Source: Lachnospiraceae bacterium (GTDB taxonomy: Bacteria > Bacillota > Clostridia > Lachnospirales > Lachnospiraceae). Taken from it: DNA of 33,786 nt. The notes under the pieces were generated by a model. That model saw only the letters and a program-made list of their open reading frames with translations. It was not told the DNA's origin and searched no databases. Shown in pieces: positions 17,318 through 25,384 of this stretch (position 1 is the first letter of the stretch; every line of letters starts with the position of its first letter). The stretch is taken from contig CAJTCE010000037.1 in assembly GCA_910574745.1 (NCBI GenBank), positions 1-33,786 on the forward strand, written 5' to 3'. The translations under genes were made by a program, and so were the position numbers.

Positions 17318-20300
17318 ATTTACACAAGAACAGCAAAGGGTAATTGATGTCAGGGACTGTAACGTACTGGTATCTGCGGCGGCGGGCTCCGGCAAAACGG
17401 CGGTTCTGGTGGAGCGGATTCTCCGCCTGATTTCCGACGCCGAAAACTGCGTGGATATTGACCGGCTTTTAGTTGTGACCTTTACCAATGCGGCGGCGGC
17501 CGAAATGCGGGAAAGGATTCACGGCGCAATCTTGAAAAAGCTTGAAGAAGATCCTGATAATGCCGGGCTGCAAAGGCAGGCGGTTCTGGTGCATCATGCC
17601 CAGATTACTACCATTGACAGCTTTTGCCGTTTTATATTGTCCAATCATTTTCAGGAAATTGACCTAGACCCCGGCTTTGTGGTGGGAGATCCGGGGAAAA
17701 TGCGTCTGATGGAGAAGGAAGCCATGAACCGGATTATGGAGGCGGCCTATGAAGGAAAAGAGCCTTATGACGGCTTTCATGAGGATTTTGTGAATCTGGC
17801 GGATGTGTTTTCACGTAAAGGGAGAGATACGGCAGTCGAAGAAATGGTGGATAAGCTCTATCATTTTGTTATGAGCCTGCCTTTCCCGGAAAAGTGGCTC
17901 TATCAGGCGCTGCAGGATTATGAGATACAGGAAACGGAAGAATTTTCCCATAATCCCATGATTGAAGAGATTGTGACAATTGTGTCACAAAAGCTGCAAA
18001 GAATGGTAAGGCTTTACGGGGAAATGATCGGAATATGTAAACAAGCCGACGGCCCGGAGGGATATTTGTCTGCTTTTGAGAAAGAGTGTGAGCAGATTCA
18101 AAATGCTGCCCGGGCAGAGAACTATGAGCTATTAAAGGAAAGAGTGGCAGGAATCGGCTTTGACAGGCTGCCGGCTATCAGAAAGGGGCAGTGTGACGAG
18201 GATAAAAAGGAACAGGTAAAGCAGCTGAGGGAACGTATCAGAAAGCGGATTGCGGCATGCAGGGAGACCTATTTTTTTGATACCTTAGAAGCCATAGGGG
18301 AAGATATGCAAAAAACAGGCAGGCTGCTAAAGCCCCTTGTTTACTTAACGCTTCAGTTTATGGAGCAGTTTGCCGCGGATAAGGCAAAGGAAAATGTCAT
18401 TGATTTCTCGGATATGGAGCATTTTGCGCTGAAAATTCTGGTGGATGAAGAAGGAAATCCTACGGACACGGCAAAATGGTATCAGGATTACTATGCCCAG
18501 GTTATGATTGATGAATATCAGGACAGCAATGAGGTACAGGAGGTGCTTTTGTCGTCTGTGTCCAGAGAACACGGAGAGGCGCCCGACCGCTTTATGGTGG
18601 GCGACATGAAGCAGAGCATTTACAAGTTCCGTATGGCGAGGCCGGAAATATTTCTGGAAAAATACCATCGTTATGAGGCTCAGGGAAGGGAAAATGTCAG
18701 GATTGATCTAAAAAAGAATTTCAGAAGCCGGAAGGAAATCATCGATCTGGTCAACCATGTCTTTTATCCTCTGATGGGACAGGAAATAGGGGGAATTGTT
18801 TATAATGAAGATGCGGCTTTGTATGCCGGGGCAGATTATCCGGAGGAAGAACCGGCAGGAAAGGAAGAGCTGACGGCATTTGCTCCCGAGCTCTTGATTT
18901 ACGAAAAAAGCAACGGGGAAAAAGACGGAGCCGCCCTTTCTAAAAATGAGGGCGAAGCATATATGATTGCGGATAAAATCAAGGAGCTGCTCAGAGAGGG
19001 CTGTGTAACGGATAGAGAAACGGGGAAACTGCGCCCCGTTACTTATGAGGATATTGTTATTCTGGTGCGTTCTACTTCAGGGCTTTTGGAAAGCCTTCAG
19101 GAAGTATTAAAAAAAGAGGGGATTCCCGTCAGTGTTCCAAGTAGAACCGGCTATTTTTCCGCAACGGAGATTCAGACCCTTTTGAAGCTTTTGGAGGTAT
19201 TGGTCAATCCGGGAAGGGATATTCCCCTTGCGGCGGTTTTAAAATCGCCTCTGTATGGCTTTAGCGATGAGGAACTGGCACAAATTTCCATGGTGGAGAC
19301 TAAGGAAGAAGAAAGCAGCCTTTATGAGAAGGTAAAGCTGTCGGGCGGAGAAAAGACGGAGACTTTTGTGAAAGAGCTGTGCCGGTACCGGAAAATGGCG
19401 AAAACAGAATCGGTTCATGATCTGCTGTATCTGGTTATCAGAGAGCACCGGTATCTGGAATATGTTTCGGCGCTGCCTGCAGGCGGCGTCAGGCGGGCAA
19501 ACGTGGAGATGCTTTTGGAAAAAACCGTGGATTATGAAAAATTGCAGATACATGGTCTGTTTGGCTTTTTACAGTATATGAAGCAGCTGGAAAAATATGA
19601 GGTGGATTATGGGGAAGGTACGGATGAAAACAGCAGTCAGGTACGCCTTATGACCATTCACAAAAGCAAGGGGCTGGAATTCCCTGTCTGCTTTGTGGCG
19701 GGACTATCCAAGACCTTTAACAGGCGGGATCTGACGGGAAGCCTGCTGCTTCATACAGATATGGGCATCGGCATGGAATACCGGAGCAGGGAACTCAGGG
19801 TAAAACGGAAAACCCTGAAGCAGAGAATGGTTGCCGAAAGGATGAAAACCGAGGAATTGGGGGAAGAACTGCGGGTTTTATATGTAGCGCTGACCAGAGC
19901 AAAGGAAAAATTGATTATGACAGGAGTGTCAGATGATTTTGAAAAGGCCGTGTCAGAGTGCGCAAGTCTCAACGGAGGGCAGTTTTTGCTGCCTGTAGAG
20001 GACAGAAAGGTGGAGTCTGAGCTGATTCTGGAAAGCAATAGTTATTTGAAGCTTCTTATGCATGCATTCTGCCTGTATAAGGACGCGCCCCACAAGCTTC
20101 CCATTGTCAGCATTTATCATGAAGAGGATTTGCAGAGAGAAACGGTTAAGGGGCAGTTTGAAAGAAAGGTCTTAAAAGAGGCCTTGAGAAAACTTGTGCT
20201 GGCGGCGGAAAAGGCGGCAGAAACGGAAGAAGCAGAACAGACAGAGAACGGGGGACAATCGAAGGAAACGGAAGGTAATGAAAAACGCCGGAAGCAAATT

Positions 20301-21017
20301 GCGTTGAAGCAAAAGATCAGCTTCCCTTATCCTCATAAGGAATTAAAAGGATTATATACAAAAACCAGCGTATCGGAGCTTAAGCTGGCGGCTCTTCATG
20401 AGGATGAGCAGACCCTTGTGGAATTTGAAACGGAGCAGGAGCAGTCGGTAATTCCGCTGTTTATGCAGGAGGAGAGAAAGGCAGGGGGAGCCACAAGAGG
20501 TACAGCTTACCACAGGCTGATGGAGCTTTTGGACTTTAAGGAATTTGCAGCTGCAAAGGGATGTGAGGAAAAGAAAAGTCTGTTAAAACGCCAAAGGGAA
20601 GAAATTCTGCTTAAGGGGAAGATGGAGGAAGAGGATATTGCCTTAATCAGTATGGAAAAAGTGGAAGCCTTTCTGGAAAGCGACCTTGCTATGGAAATGG
20701 CAGAAGCTGACAGAAAGGGAATGTTATTTAAGGAACAGCCTTTTGTCATGGCTATTCCGGCAAGAAGGGTAAATCCGGATTTCCCGGAAAAAGAAACCAT
20801 GCTGATTCAGGGAATTATTGACGCTTATTATGAAAAGCAGGGAGAAATCTATCTGATGGATTACAAAACGGACCGGGTAAATAAAAAAGAGGATCTGATA
20901 CAAAGGTATCAGACCCAGCTTGATTATTATAAAGAAGCCTTGGAAAAGCTTACCGGTAAAACGGTGGCAGGTATTTATATTTATTCCTATCACTTTTTGG
21001 CTTCCATAGCTCTTTGA
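17307..21017 (+). CDS. addA: ATP-dependent helicase/nuclease subunit A
   Basis: A 1236-residue UvrD/Rep-type superfamily 1 helicase with a C-terminal nuclease domain, acting with AddB on broken DNA ends. Visible motifs: Walker A AAGSGKT at 25-31, TFTNAAAAEMRERI, the DExx-type box DEYQDSN near 402-408, the GDMKQSIYKFR motif, LMTIHKSKGLEFP, and VALTRAKEKL near 860. The nuclease active site LMDYKTDRV lies near residue 1185. An AGGAG precedes the ATG, which overlaps the end of addB. Residues about 970-1000 form a Glu-rich low-complexity insert (ETEEAEQTENGG). The last nine codons overlap the convergent glycosyltransferase gene by 28 bases. Confidence 0.96.
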   Translation: MAVRFTQEQQRVIDVRDCNVLVSAAAGSGKTAVLVERILRLISDAENCVDIDRLLVVTFTNAAAAEMRERIHGAILKKLEEDPDNAGLQRQAVLVHHAQITTIDSFCRFILSNHFQEIDLDPGFVVGDPGKMRLMEKEAMNRIMEAAYEGKEPYDGFHEDFVNLADVFSRKGRDTAVEEMVDKLYHFVMSLPFPEKWLYQALQDYEIQETEEFSHNPMIEEIVTIVSQKLQRMVRLYGEMIGICKQADGPEGYLSAFEKECEQIQNAARAENYELLKERVAGIGFDRLPAIRKGQCDEDKKEQVKQLRERIRKRIAACRETYFFDTLEAIGEDMQKTGRLLKPLVYLTLQFMEQFAADKAKENVIDFSDMEHFALKILVDEEGNPTDTAKWYQDYYAQVMIDEYQDSNEVQEVLLSSVSREHGEAPDRFMVGDMKQSIYKFRMARPEIFLEKYHRYEAQGRENVRIDLKKNFRSRKEIIDLVNHVFYPLMGQEIGGIVYNEDAALYAGADYPEEEPAGKEELTAFAPELLIYEKSNGEKDGAALSKNEGEAYMIADKIKELLREGCVTDRETGKLRPVTYEDIVILVRSTSGLLESLQEVLKKEGIPVSVPSRTGYFSATEIQTLLKLLEVLVNPGRDIPLAAVLKSPLYGFSDEELAQISMVETKEEESSLYEKVKLSGGEKTETFVKELCRYRKMAKTESVHDLLYLVIREHRYLEYVSALPAGGVRRANVEMLLEKTVDYEKLQIHGLFGFLQYMKQLEKYEVDYGEGTDENSSQVRLMTIHKSKGLEFPVCFVAGLSKTFNRRDLTGSLLLHTDMGIGMEYRSRELRVKRKTLKQRMVAERMKTEELGEELRVLYVALTRAKEKLIMTGVSDDFEKAVSECASLNGGQFLLPVEDRKVESELILESNSYLKLLMHAFCLYKDAPHKLPIVSIYHEEDLQRETVKGQFERKVLKEALRKLVLAAEKAAETEEAEQTENGGQSKETEGNEKRRKQIALKQKISFPYPHKELKGLYTKTSVSELKLAALHEDEQTLVEFETEQEQSVIPLFMQEERKAGGATRGTAYHRLMELLDFKEFAAAKGCEEKKSLLKRQREEILLKGKMEEEDIALISMEKVEAFLESDLAMEMAEADRKGMLFKEQPFVMAIPARRVNPDFPEKETMLIQGIIDAYYEKQGEIYLMDYKTDRVNKKEDLIQRYQTQLDYYKEALEKLTGKTVAGIYIYSYHFLASIAL

Positions 21018-22003
21018 CGGTAACGGGCTGCTTCGTCGGGAATGCCCATTTCGTCATAGCAGTCCGCCAAAGCAGTCAGGGGAATATCCGTGTGGTGGCG
21101 GAGATTTAGGGCGCTTTCCGATTCAAATGCCGCATTATAATACCAGATACATGCCTCATCCAAATCCTCGATGGAGTAGTAGTATTCTCCCAGCTCACAG
21201 CAGATTTCACTGCAGCCGCCGATGGCAATCGCCTTGGTGGTATATTTGAAAAAGTCCAGATATTCCTTGGAAATCAGACATGCCCTTGCACAAATGCAGC
21301 ATGCTTCTAAAATTTCGTCCGCACTTCTTTCCGTATCCTTAACGGAGGCGGAAAAGAAGGGATATGCTTTGATAAAATCCCGGGGCTCACCGGAAATAAA
21401 TAACTCCTTGGCATAAAGGTTGTGGAGTCTCTGGTTTAGACGAATCCCGTCCTTAGCCAGTTTTTCAAAGGCCGCAATATCCCGGGCTTTGTGGTTTCCG
21501 GTGGGACAGTGTTCAATGGTTATGTCGCTTTCATAGACTAACGGATCTAAGCGGACAGCTTCGTGAATGGCGTTTTCCCATACGAAGGTACGGATTCTTT
21601 TATATAGCTTGGGACGCAGCTCCTTATCAAAATTGTAAATGGTATTATAGGACAGCTGATTGGCATAGTACATTTGTACAATGTCAATGTTGGGCAGTAG
21701 TCCTTTTTTTAAAATCCGGAATTTGTGCTGGTTTTCCTCGTCCAGAACTTCATCAGCATCCGCACAGTATATGTAATCCATGGTAGCCTTGGAAAAGGAA
21801 AAATTTCTGGCGTCGCTGAAATTTCCTGTCCATGTAAAATCGTAGATGTTTTTTGTGTACTTTGCGGCTATTTCTTTTGTATGGTCATGGGAACCTGTAT
21901 CTACAATAATGATTTCGTCCATTAAGTCCGCAATGGAATCCAGGCATCTTGCTAAAACTGCTTCTTCATTTTTGACAATCATGCAAAGACTGATGGTAAT
22001 CAT
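20990..22003 (-). CDS. Family 2 glycosyltransferase with a TPR tail
   Basis: A 337-residue protein. The ATG at 22003 has AGGAG 8 bases upstream; a GTG at 22012 is rejected because it overlaps that site. The GT-A fold signatures are clear: ISLCMIVKNEEAVLARCLDS at the start, IIIVDTGSHDHT, and the metal-binding acidic motif DADEVLD near residue 85. The C-terminal third has tetratricopeptide-like helices. This combination resembles the SunS-like group of TPR glycosyltransferases, some of which modify peptides, but sugar and acceptor cannot be told from sequence. There are no membrane segments. It follows thiT by about 75 bases on the same strand, and no surface-polysaccharide cluster is nearby. 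Confidence 0.88.
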   Translation of the reverse strand: MITISLCMIVKNEEAVLARCLDSIADLMDEIIIVDTGSHDHTKEIAAKYTKNIYDFTWTGNFSDARNFSFSKATMDYIYCADADEVLDEENQHKFRILKKGLLPNIDIVQMYYANQLSYNTIYNFDKELRPKLYKRIRTFVWENAIHEAVRLDPLVYESDITIEHCPTGNHKARDIAAFEKLAKDGIRLNQRLHNLYAKELFISGEPRDFIKAYPFFSASVKDTERSADEILEACCICARACLISKEYLDFFKYTTKAIAIGGCSEICCELGEYYYSIEDLDEACIWYYNAAFESESALNLRHHTDIPLTALADCYDEMGIPDEAARYRQRAMEAKK

Positions 22004-22078
22004 AAGAATCACTCCTTTTTTGTGGGGCCGAACCGAGAACTGCCGACTATACCCTTTGGGTACATTTTACCACACAAA

Positions 22079-22753
22079 TCAGGAAAGCGCCATTTCTTTT
22101 ACCCGCTCCAGGGCTTTTTTCACAGGGGGCAGATTGATGATGATCAGGGTAATGATCATCTCTGTCAGAATGTAGCTGTAATTATAAATAATGGAATATA
22201 CGTTTGTTAAAGCTTTGGGAAACCATTCCGGCATATAGTCCATCCAGTAGATATAACCGCCGATGGTGTGGAACAGGCCTCTTACAAGGCAGGCGATCAG
22301 ATAGCCAATGGTCAGTCCGTGCTTTTTTTTGTACCAGATACCTGCAAGCCCTAAAGCGGTAAAGGCAAAGAAATAGTCGCAGCAGACCTGAAAGGGCGTG
22401 AGAAAGTAGGTGCTGCCGCTTTGGATAAACTGGAGAATACTGTAGGCGAAGGCGGTAATGATGCCCACCTTAATACCGTAAAGATAACCCACATAGCAGA
22501 TAAAAAACATGCTAAAAAGGGTTACGGAGCCACCCATGGGCAGTTCATATTTGATGTAAGAAGTAACAAAAGCGAGAGCCAGTGCAATGCCTGCAAAGGT
22601 CAGCTGTTTGGCATTGATTTTTTTTGCGTCCTGCCTTTTATCTGTGATAAAGGCGGTAACGAGCATGACAAGAATCAATAAAATGACAAGTGAAATGTAG
22701 CCGGCCTTTGTCAGAGCGTAATAGCCGTCCTCTGAAATTAAAAAAAATGACAT
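22079..22753 (-). CDS. thiT: Thiamine-binding S component of an ECF transporter
   Basis: A 224-residue integral membrane protein with about six hydrophobic helices. The section containing YLYGIKVGIITAFAYSILQF, then FLTPFQVCCDYFFAFTALGL and GLAGIW, matches the ThiT family, which binds thiamine and works with the shared EcfAA'T energising module encoded elsewhere. The ATG is preceded by AAGGAGG with a seven-U spacer; this binding site is one arm of a hairpin. A TPP riboswitch and a promoter lie directly upstream, which independently supports the thiamine assignment. The first helix (VILLILVMLVTAF) and a Lys/Asp-rich loop precede the conserved core, making it slightly longer than typical family members. 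Confidence 0.92.
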   Translation of the reverse strand: MSFFLISEDGYYALTKAGYISLVILLILVMLVTAFITDKRQDAKKINAKQLTFAGIALALAFVTSYIKYELPMGGSVTLFSMFFICYVGYLYGIKVGIITAFAYSILQFIQSGSTYFLTPFQVCCDYFFAFTALGLAGIWYKKKHGLTIGYLIACLVRGLFHTIGGYIYWMDYMPEWFPKALTNVYSIIYNYSYILTEMIITLIIINLPPVKKALERVKEMALS

Positions 22754-22851
22754 AAAAAAACCTCCTTATGATTGCATAGGAGGGGACTACTAAGTAGCTG
22801 GTGTCTGAACGGATAGAAAAAGATTGCTGAAACAAAAAAATCCGTTAAAAC
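22754..22851 (-). promoter_or_regulatory. Expression platform of the TPP riboswitch
   Basis: In the transcript, AACGGAT (22846-22840) can pair with ATCCGTT (22814-22808). Next to thiT, CCTCCTATG (22783-22775) pairs across a CAAU loop with CATAAGGAGG (22770-22761), with one bulged A, and is followed by seven U (22760-22754). This second hairpin contains the thiT Shine-Dalgarno sequence and also has the form of an intrinsic terminator. Confidence 0.7.
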
Positions 22852-22941
22852 TGCTTCCTTACGCCGGTATTATCCGGTTCAAGTAGTGAGGGTTAGCTGC
22901 CTGATACGGACAGCAGTCTCAGCCATGGGGCTCCCCTAGCA
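22852..22941 (-). promoter_or_regulatory. TPP (thiamine pyrophosphate) riboswitch aptamer
   Basis: On the minus strand the conserved THI-box parts appear in order: P1 arm TGCT, CTAGGGGAGCC, the invariant GCTGAGA, the P3 region with CCGTATC, ACCCTCACTACTTGAACC, the CCGGATAATACCGGCG segment, then GTAAGGAAGCA closing P1. These match known aptamers, including the CUGAGA and GGAUAAU core. High TPP should reduce thiT expression. Confidence 0.95.
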
Positions 22942-22966
22942 AAATTTTTATATTTGATTGTTACAA

Positions 22967-22995
22967 ACTATACTAGCTTTGAAAGACTTTGTCAA
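22967..22995 (-). promoter_or_regulatory. SigA promoter of the thiT transcript
   Basis: On the minus strand a perfect TTGACA (22995-22990) and TATAGT (22972-22967) are spaced by 17 bases. Transcription would start near 22960, about 20 bases before the TPP aptamer. Confidence 0.85.
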
Positions 22996-23104
22996 TGCTT
23001 TTTTATTTTTCCGCTTCCTTTATTCCCTTTCCTTCAGCTCCTTCTTTTTGTTTCTTATCCTTCACGTTTAACGGCAGTCCGGAAAGCATTGGTAAATAAA
23101 TTGT

Positions 23105-23632
23105 TTATTCGATTTTGCCCAGTCTGTTAAAGGGAAAGTAGCAGAATTTAGCCTTTCCCAGAATCTGGGATTCTTTTACGAAGGTGTTTTTCCAATAACG
23201 GGAGTCGAATGAATCGTTCCGGTTATCCCCCAGCACGAAGTAGCTGTTTCCGGGAACGGTGTAGGGGCCGAAATCTCCCAGGGGAGTTTCGGGTGTAAAG
23301 GAATCGTCCAAAGGCTCGGAGGAATGGTTGATGTAGACCTTGCCGTTTATAATGGATACAGTCTCGCCGGGAAGGCCGATGATTCTCTTGATATAAAGGA
23401 TGGATTCATCGTCGGGATACCGGAAAATAATAATATCATATCTTTGGGGAATGCCTGTTTTGTATGTAAGGCGGCTTCCTATGATGCGATCTCCCGTCAT
23501 AATGGTATTTTCCATGGATTCGGAGGGAATCCTTGCGTTTACGATTAAAAAGGTATCCATTAACCAGACAAGGGCCACCACAACAACAAATATAACAATA
23601 TATTCCAGTAATTCTCGAATTTTAGATTTCAT
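23105..23632 (-). CDS. lepB: Signal peptidase I
   Basis: A 175-residue membrane-bound serine protease that removes signal peptides from exported proteins. The ATG at 23632 has AAGGAAG 6 bases upstream; earlier in-frame ATGs at 23668 and 23695 have no site and run into the promoter. A single N-terminal membrane segment (about residues 12-31) precedes box B with catalytic Ser39 (PSESMENT). Lys82 in YIKRIIGLPGE is the general base, and GDNRNDSFDSR is the conserved final box. The size and single anchor fit the Gram-positive SipS type. The usual proline after SM is replaced by glutamate. The gene is divergent from the HAD-CPBP gene. Confidence 0.95.
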   Translation of the reverse strand: MKSKIRELLEYIVIFVVVVALVWLMDTFLIVNARIPSESMENTIMTGDRIIGSRLTYKTGIPQRYDIIIFRYPDDESILYIKRIIGLPGETVSIINGKVYINHSSEPLDDSFTPETPLGDFGPYTVPGNSYFVLGDNRNDSFDSRYWKNTFVKESQILGKAKFCYFPFNRLGKIE

Positions 23633-23644
23633 AGAGTTTCTTCC

Positions 23645-23673
23645 TTGAACTTTTTGTGCTATTCTCATTATAC
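23645..23673 (+). promoter_or_regulatory. Promoter of the HAD-CPBP gene
   Basis: TTGAAC at 23645-23650 and TTATAC at 23668-23673, with a 17-base spacer, drive rightward transcription from about 23680, 48 bases before the ATG at 23728. The -10 box overlaps that of the lepB promoter on the other strand. Confidence 0.6.
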
Positions 23674-23695
23674 AGGGCAAAAACAGACAACACAA
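23667..23695 (-). promoter_or_regulatory. Promoter of lepB
   Basis: On the minus strand TTGTGT (23695-23690) and a perfect TATAAT (23672-23667) with a 17-base spacer drive leftward transcription from about 23660, 28 bases before the lepB ATG. Confidence 0.65.
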
Positions 23696-23727
23696 GAAAA
23701 AATAAGAAATGTATGGAGGAATGCAAA

Positions 23728-25221
23728 ATGTATCATTATGTCCTTTTTGATTTGGACGGCACGCTGACAGATCCTAAGGAAGGAATCTGCAAATCGGTAC
23801 AGTATGCTTTGCATGCCCAGAATATAGAGGAACCGGATCTGGATAAGCTGGAGCCTTTTATCGGGCCGCCCCTGCAGAAAAGCTTCCGGGAATTTTACGG
23901 CATGGATGAAGAACATGCAAAGGCTGCAGTGGCAAAGTACCGGGAAAGATTTGAAAAAATAGGCCTTTACGAGAATAAAATTTATCCCGGTATGAAAGAA
24001 TTTCTGATTTCTTTGAGGAAAAAGGGCGTTCATCTTGCCATAGCCTCCAGTAAGCCTCAGGAATTTGTGGAAAAAATACTGAAGCATTTTGAAATCCGGC
24101 AGTATTTCCGGGTTGTGACAGGAAGTGAAAAGGATGGAAGAAGGTCGGAAAAGCATGAAGTGATAGAGGAAACTCTTTCCCGCCTTTTCCATGAAAGAAA
24201 AATTCCCGCAGACGATATCCTGATGGTGGGAGACCGGAAATTTGATGTGGAAGGCGCAAGGGCGTTTGGATTGAAATGTGCCGGAGTGTCCTACGGCTAT
24301 GGAGCGGAAAAGGAACTGAAGGAGGCGGGGGCTTCTTATATAACGGATAATCTGGAGGAGCTTTTTTATATCATAACAGGAGAGCAAAAAACGAATGACA
24401 TGGCAAAAATAAGCGGATGGCAGAAAAGCGTCCGCATTCTGTCTCCCATGGTGTATGATTTTGCATTATCTTTTCTGCTTCTGTTCATTCTACAGACATT
24501 GGGCAGACTGCTTTTATCGGGTATATTGCAGCAGTATAGCGGCTTAGTGGAGGCAAATTCCAAACAGACAGCCGTTTTTCTGGATGGGATATCCGCCCTT
24601 TTTTGCGCCGTTATTTTTGCAAAAATATACGAAAAAGAAAAAGTGCGCCCCATATCTCATGTGGTAAAACGGAGAAACGATAAAAGATTTTTTAAGGATC
24701 TGGCCTGTCTTCTCGGCTTTGCTGTCAGCGCGGCATTATTTTTAAATCTTTTTATTGCCCGTCTGGGACTTACAGGGCTTTCCGAGGCTTACAAAGAGAC
24801 GGCGGATATACAATATTCGGTTCCGCTTGTCCTGGGGCTTGTTAATTACGGAATTCTTCAGCCTTTAGAGGAAGAGCTGGTTTTCAGGGGACTTGTTTAC
24901 GGCAGAATGAGAAAGTTTTTCCCTTCCCGTCTTTCCATTCCTGTTTCGGCGCTGGTTTTTGGCGCATATCATGGAAATATAGTCCAGCTGCTTTACGCAT
25001 TTTTTATGGGATGCATTCTGGCCTGGGCTTTTGAAAAATACAAGAGCTTGAAAGCGCCGTTCATTCTTCATGCCGTGGTCAACGTAGTGGTCTATCTTTT
25101 GAGCAATACGGAATCCTTAAACCATTTACTTTATGACGGGAAAAGCATTGTGGTAACAGCTCTTTTGACAGCGGTCTTTGCCGGCTTTTTTGTAAAGCAA
25201 AGTGTGTGGAAAATGAAATAA
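23728..25221 (+). CDS. HAD-family phosphatase fused to a CPBP intramembrane protease
   Basis: A 497-residue two-domain protein. The ATG at 23728 has GGAGG 8 bases upstream. Residues 1-212 are a complete HAD hydrolase of the Gph/PpaX type: nucleophile D8 and D10 in FDLDGTLTD, the SSK motif near 110, and GDRKFD near 167-172. Residues about 225-497 are membrane-embedded with several helices and carry the CPBP (CAAX protease/bacteriocin-processing) motifs: EEELVFRG at 381-388, H415 in FGAYHGN, and H448-x3-N452. Both halves keep their catalytic residues. The linker (about 212-225) is read without frameshift or stop. The HAD half probably cleaves a small phosphorylated molecule; the target of the protease half is unknown. 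Confidence 0.88.
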   Translation: MYHYVLFDLDGTLTDPKEGICKSVQYALHAQNIEEPDLDKLEPFIGPPLQKSFREFYGMDEEHAKAAVAKYRERFEKIGLYENKIYPGMKEFLISLRKKGVHLAIASSKPQEFVEKILKHFEIRQYFRVVTGSEKDGRRSEKHEVIEETLSRLFHERKIPADDILMVGDRKFDVEGARAFGLKCAGVSYGYGAEKELKEAGASYITDNLEELFYIITGEQKTNDMAKISGWQKSVRILSPMVYDFALSFLLLFILQTLGRLLLSGILQQYSGLVEANSKQTAVFLDGISALFCAVIFAKIYEKEKVRPISHVVKRRNDKRFFKDLACLLGFAVSAALFLNLFIARLGLTGLSEAYKETADIQYSVPLVLGLVNYGILQPLEEELVFRGLVYGRMRKFFPSRLSIPVSALVFGAYHGNIVQLLYAFFMGCILAWAFEKYKSLKAPFILHAVVNVVVYLLSNTESLNHLLYDGKSIVVTALLTAVFAGFFVKQSVWKMK

Positions 25222-25306
25222 TAAAGGAAATTTCAAAAAGAAAACTGAAAATTTATAGAATTAAATCAAAATGTCGAATTATCAGACAATTTATAAAAAA
25301 TTTTTC

Positions 25307-25335
25307 TTTACAAGAAGATAAAAAGGGTGTATAGT
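25307..25335 (+). promoter_or_regulatory. SigA promoter of gltBD
   Basis: TTTACA at 25307-25312 and TATAGT at 25330-25335 are spaced by 17 bases; the start is expected near 25342, giving a leader of about 43 bases. The rest of the 163-base intergenic region (25222-25384) is AT-rich with no clear terminator for the preceding gene and no operator I can name. Confidence 0.75.
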
Positions 25336-25384
25336 AAATCTCACGAACGTAAAAGCTGGATATAAGCCAGAAAGGAGATTTATC

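Noticed and set aside
16871-17488. 205-codon frame antisense to the addB/addA junction
   Set aside because: It crosses two clearly real genes on the other strand, and its translation resembles no family.
22013-22078. Separate promoter for the glycosyltransferase gene
   Set aside because: A TATAGT is present on the minus strand, but the -35 region at 17 bases is poor (TGTGGT). Read-through from thiT is at least as likely.
23668-24387. 239-codon frame antisense to the HAD domain
   Set aside because: It lies opposite intact HAD motifs and ends in the promoter region; His/Phe-rich composition typical of an antisense shadow.
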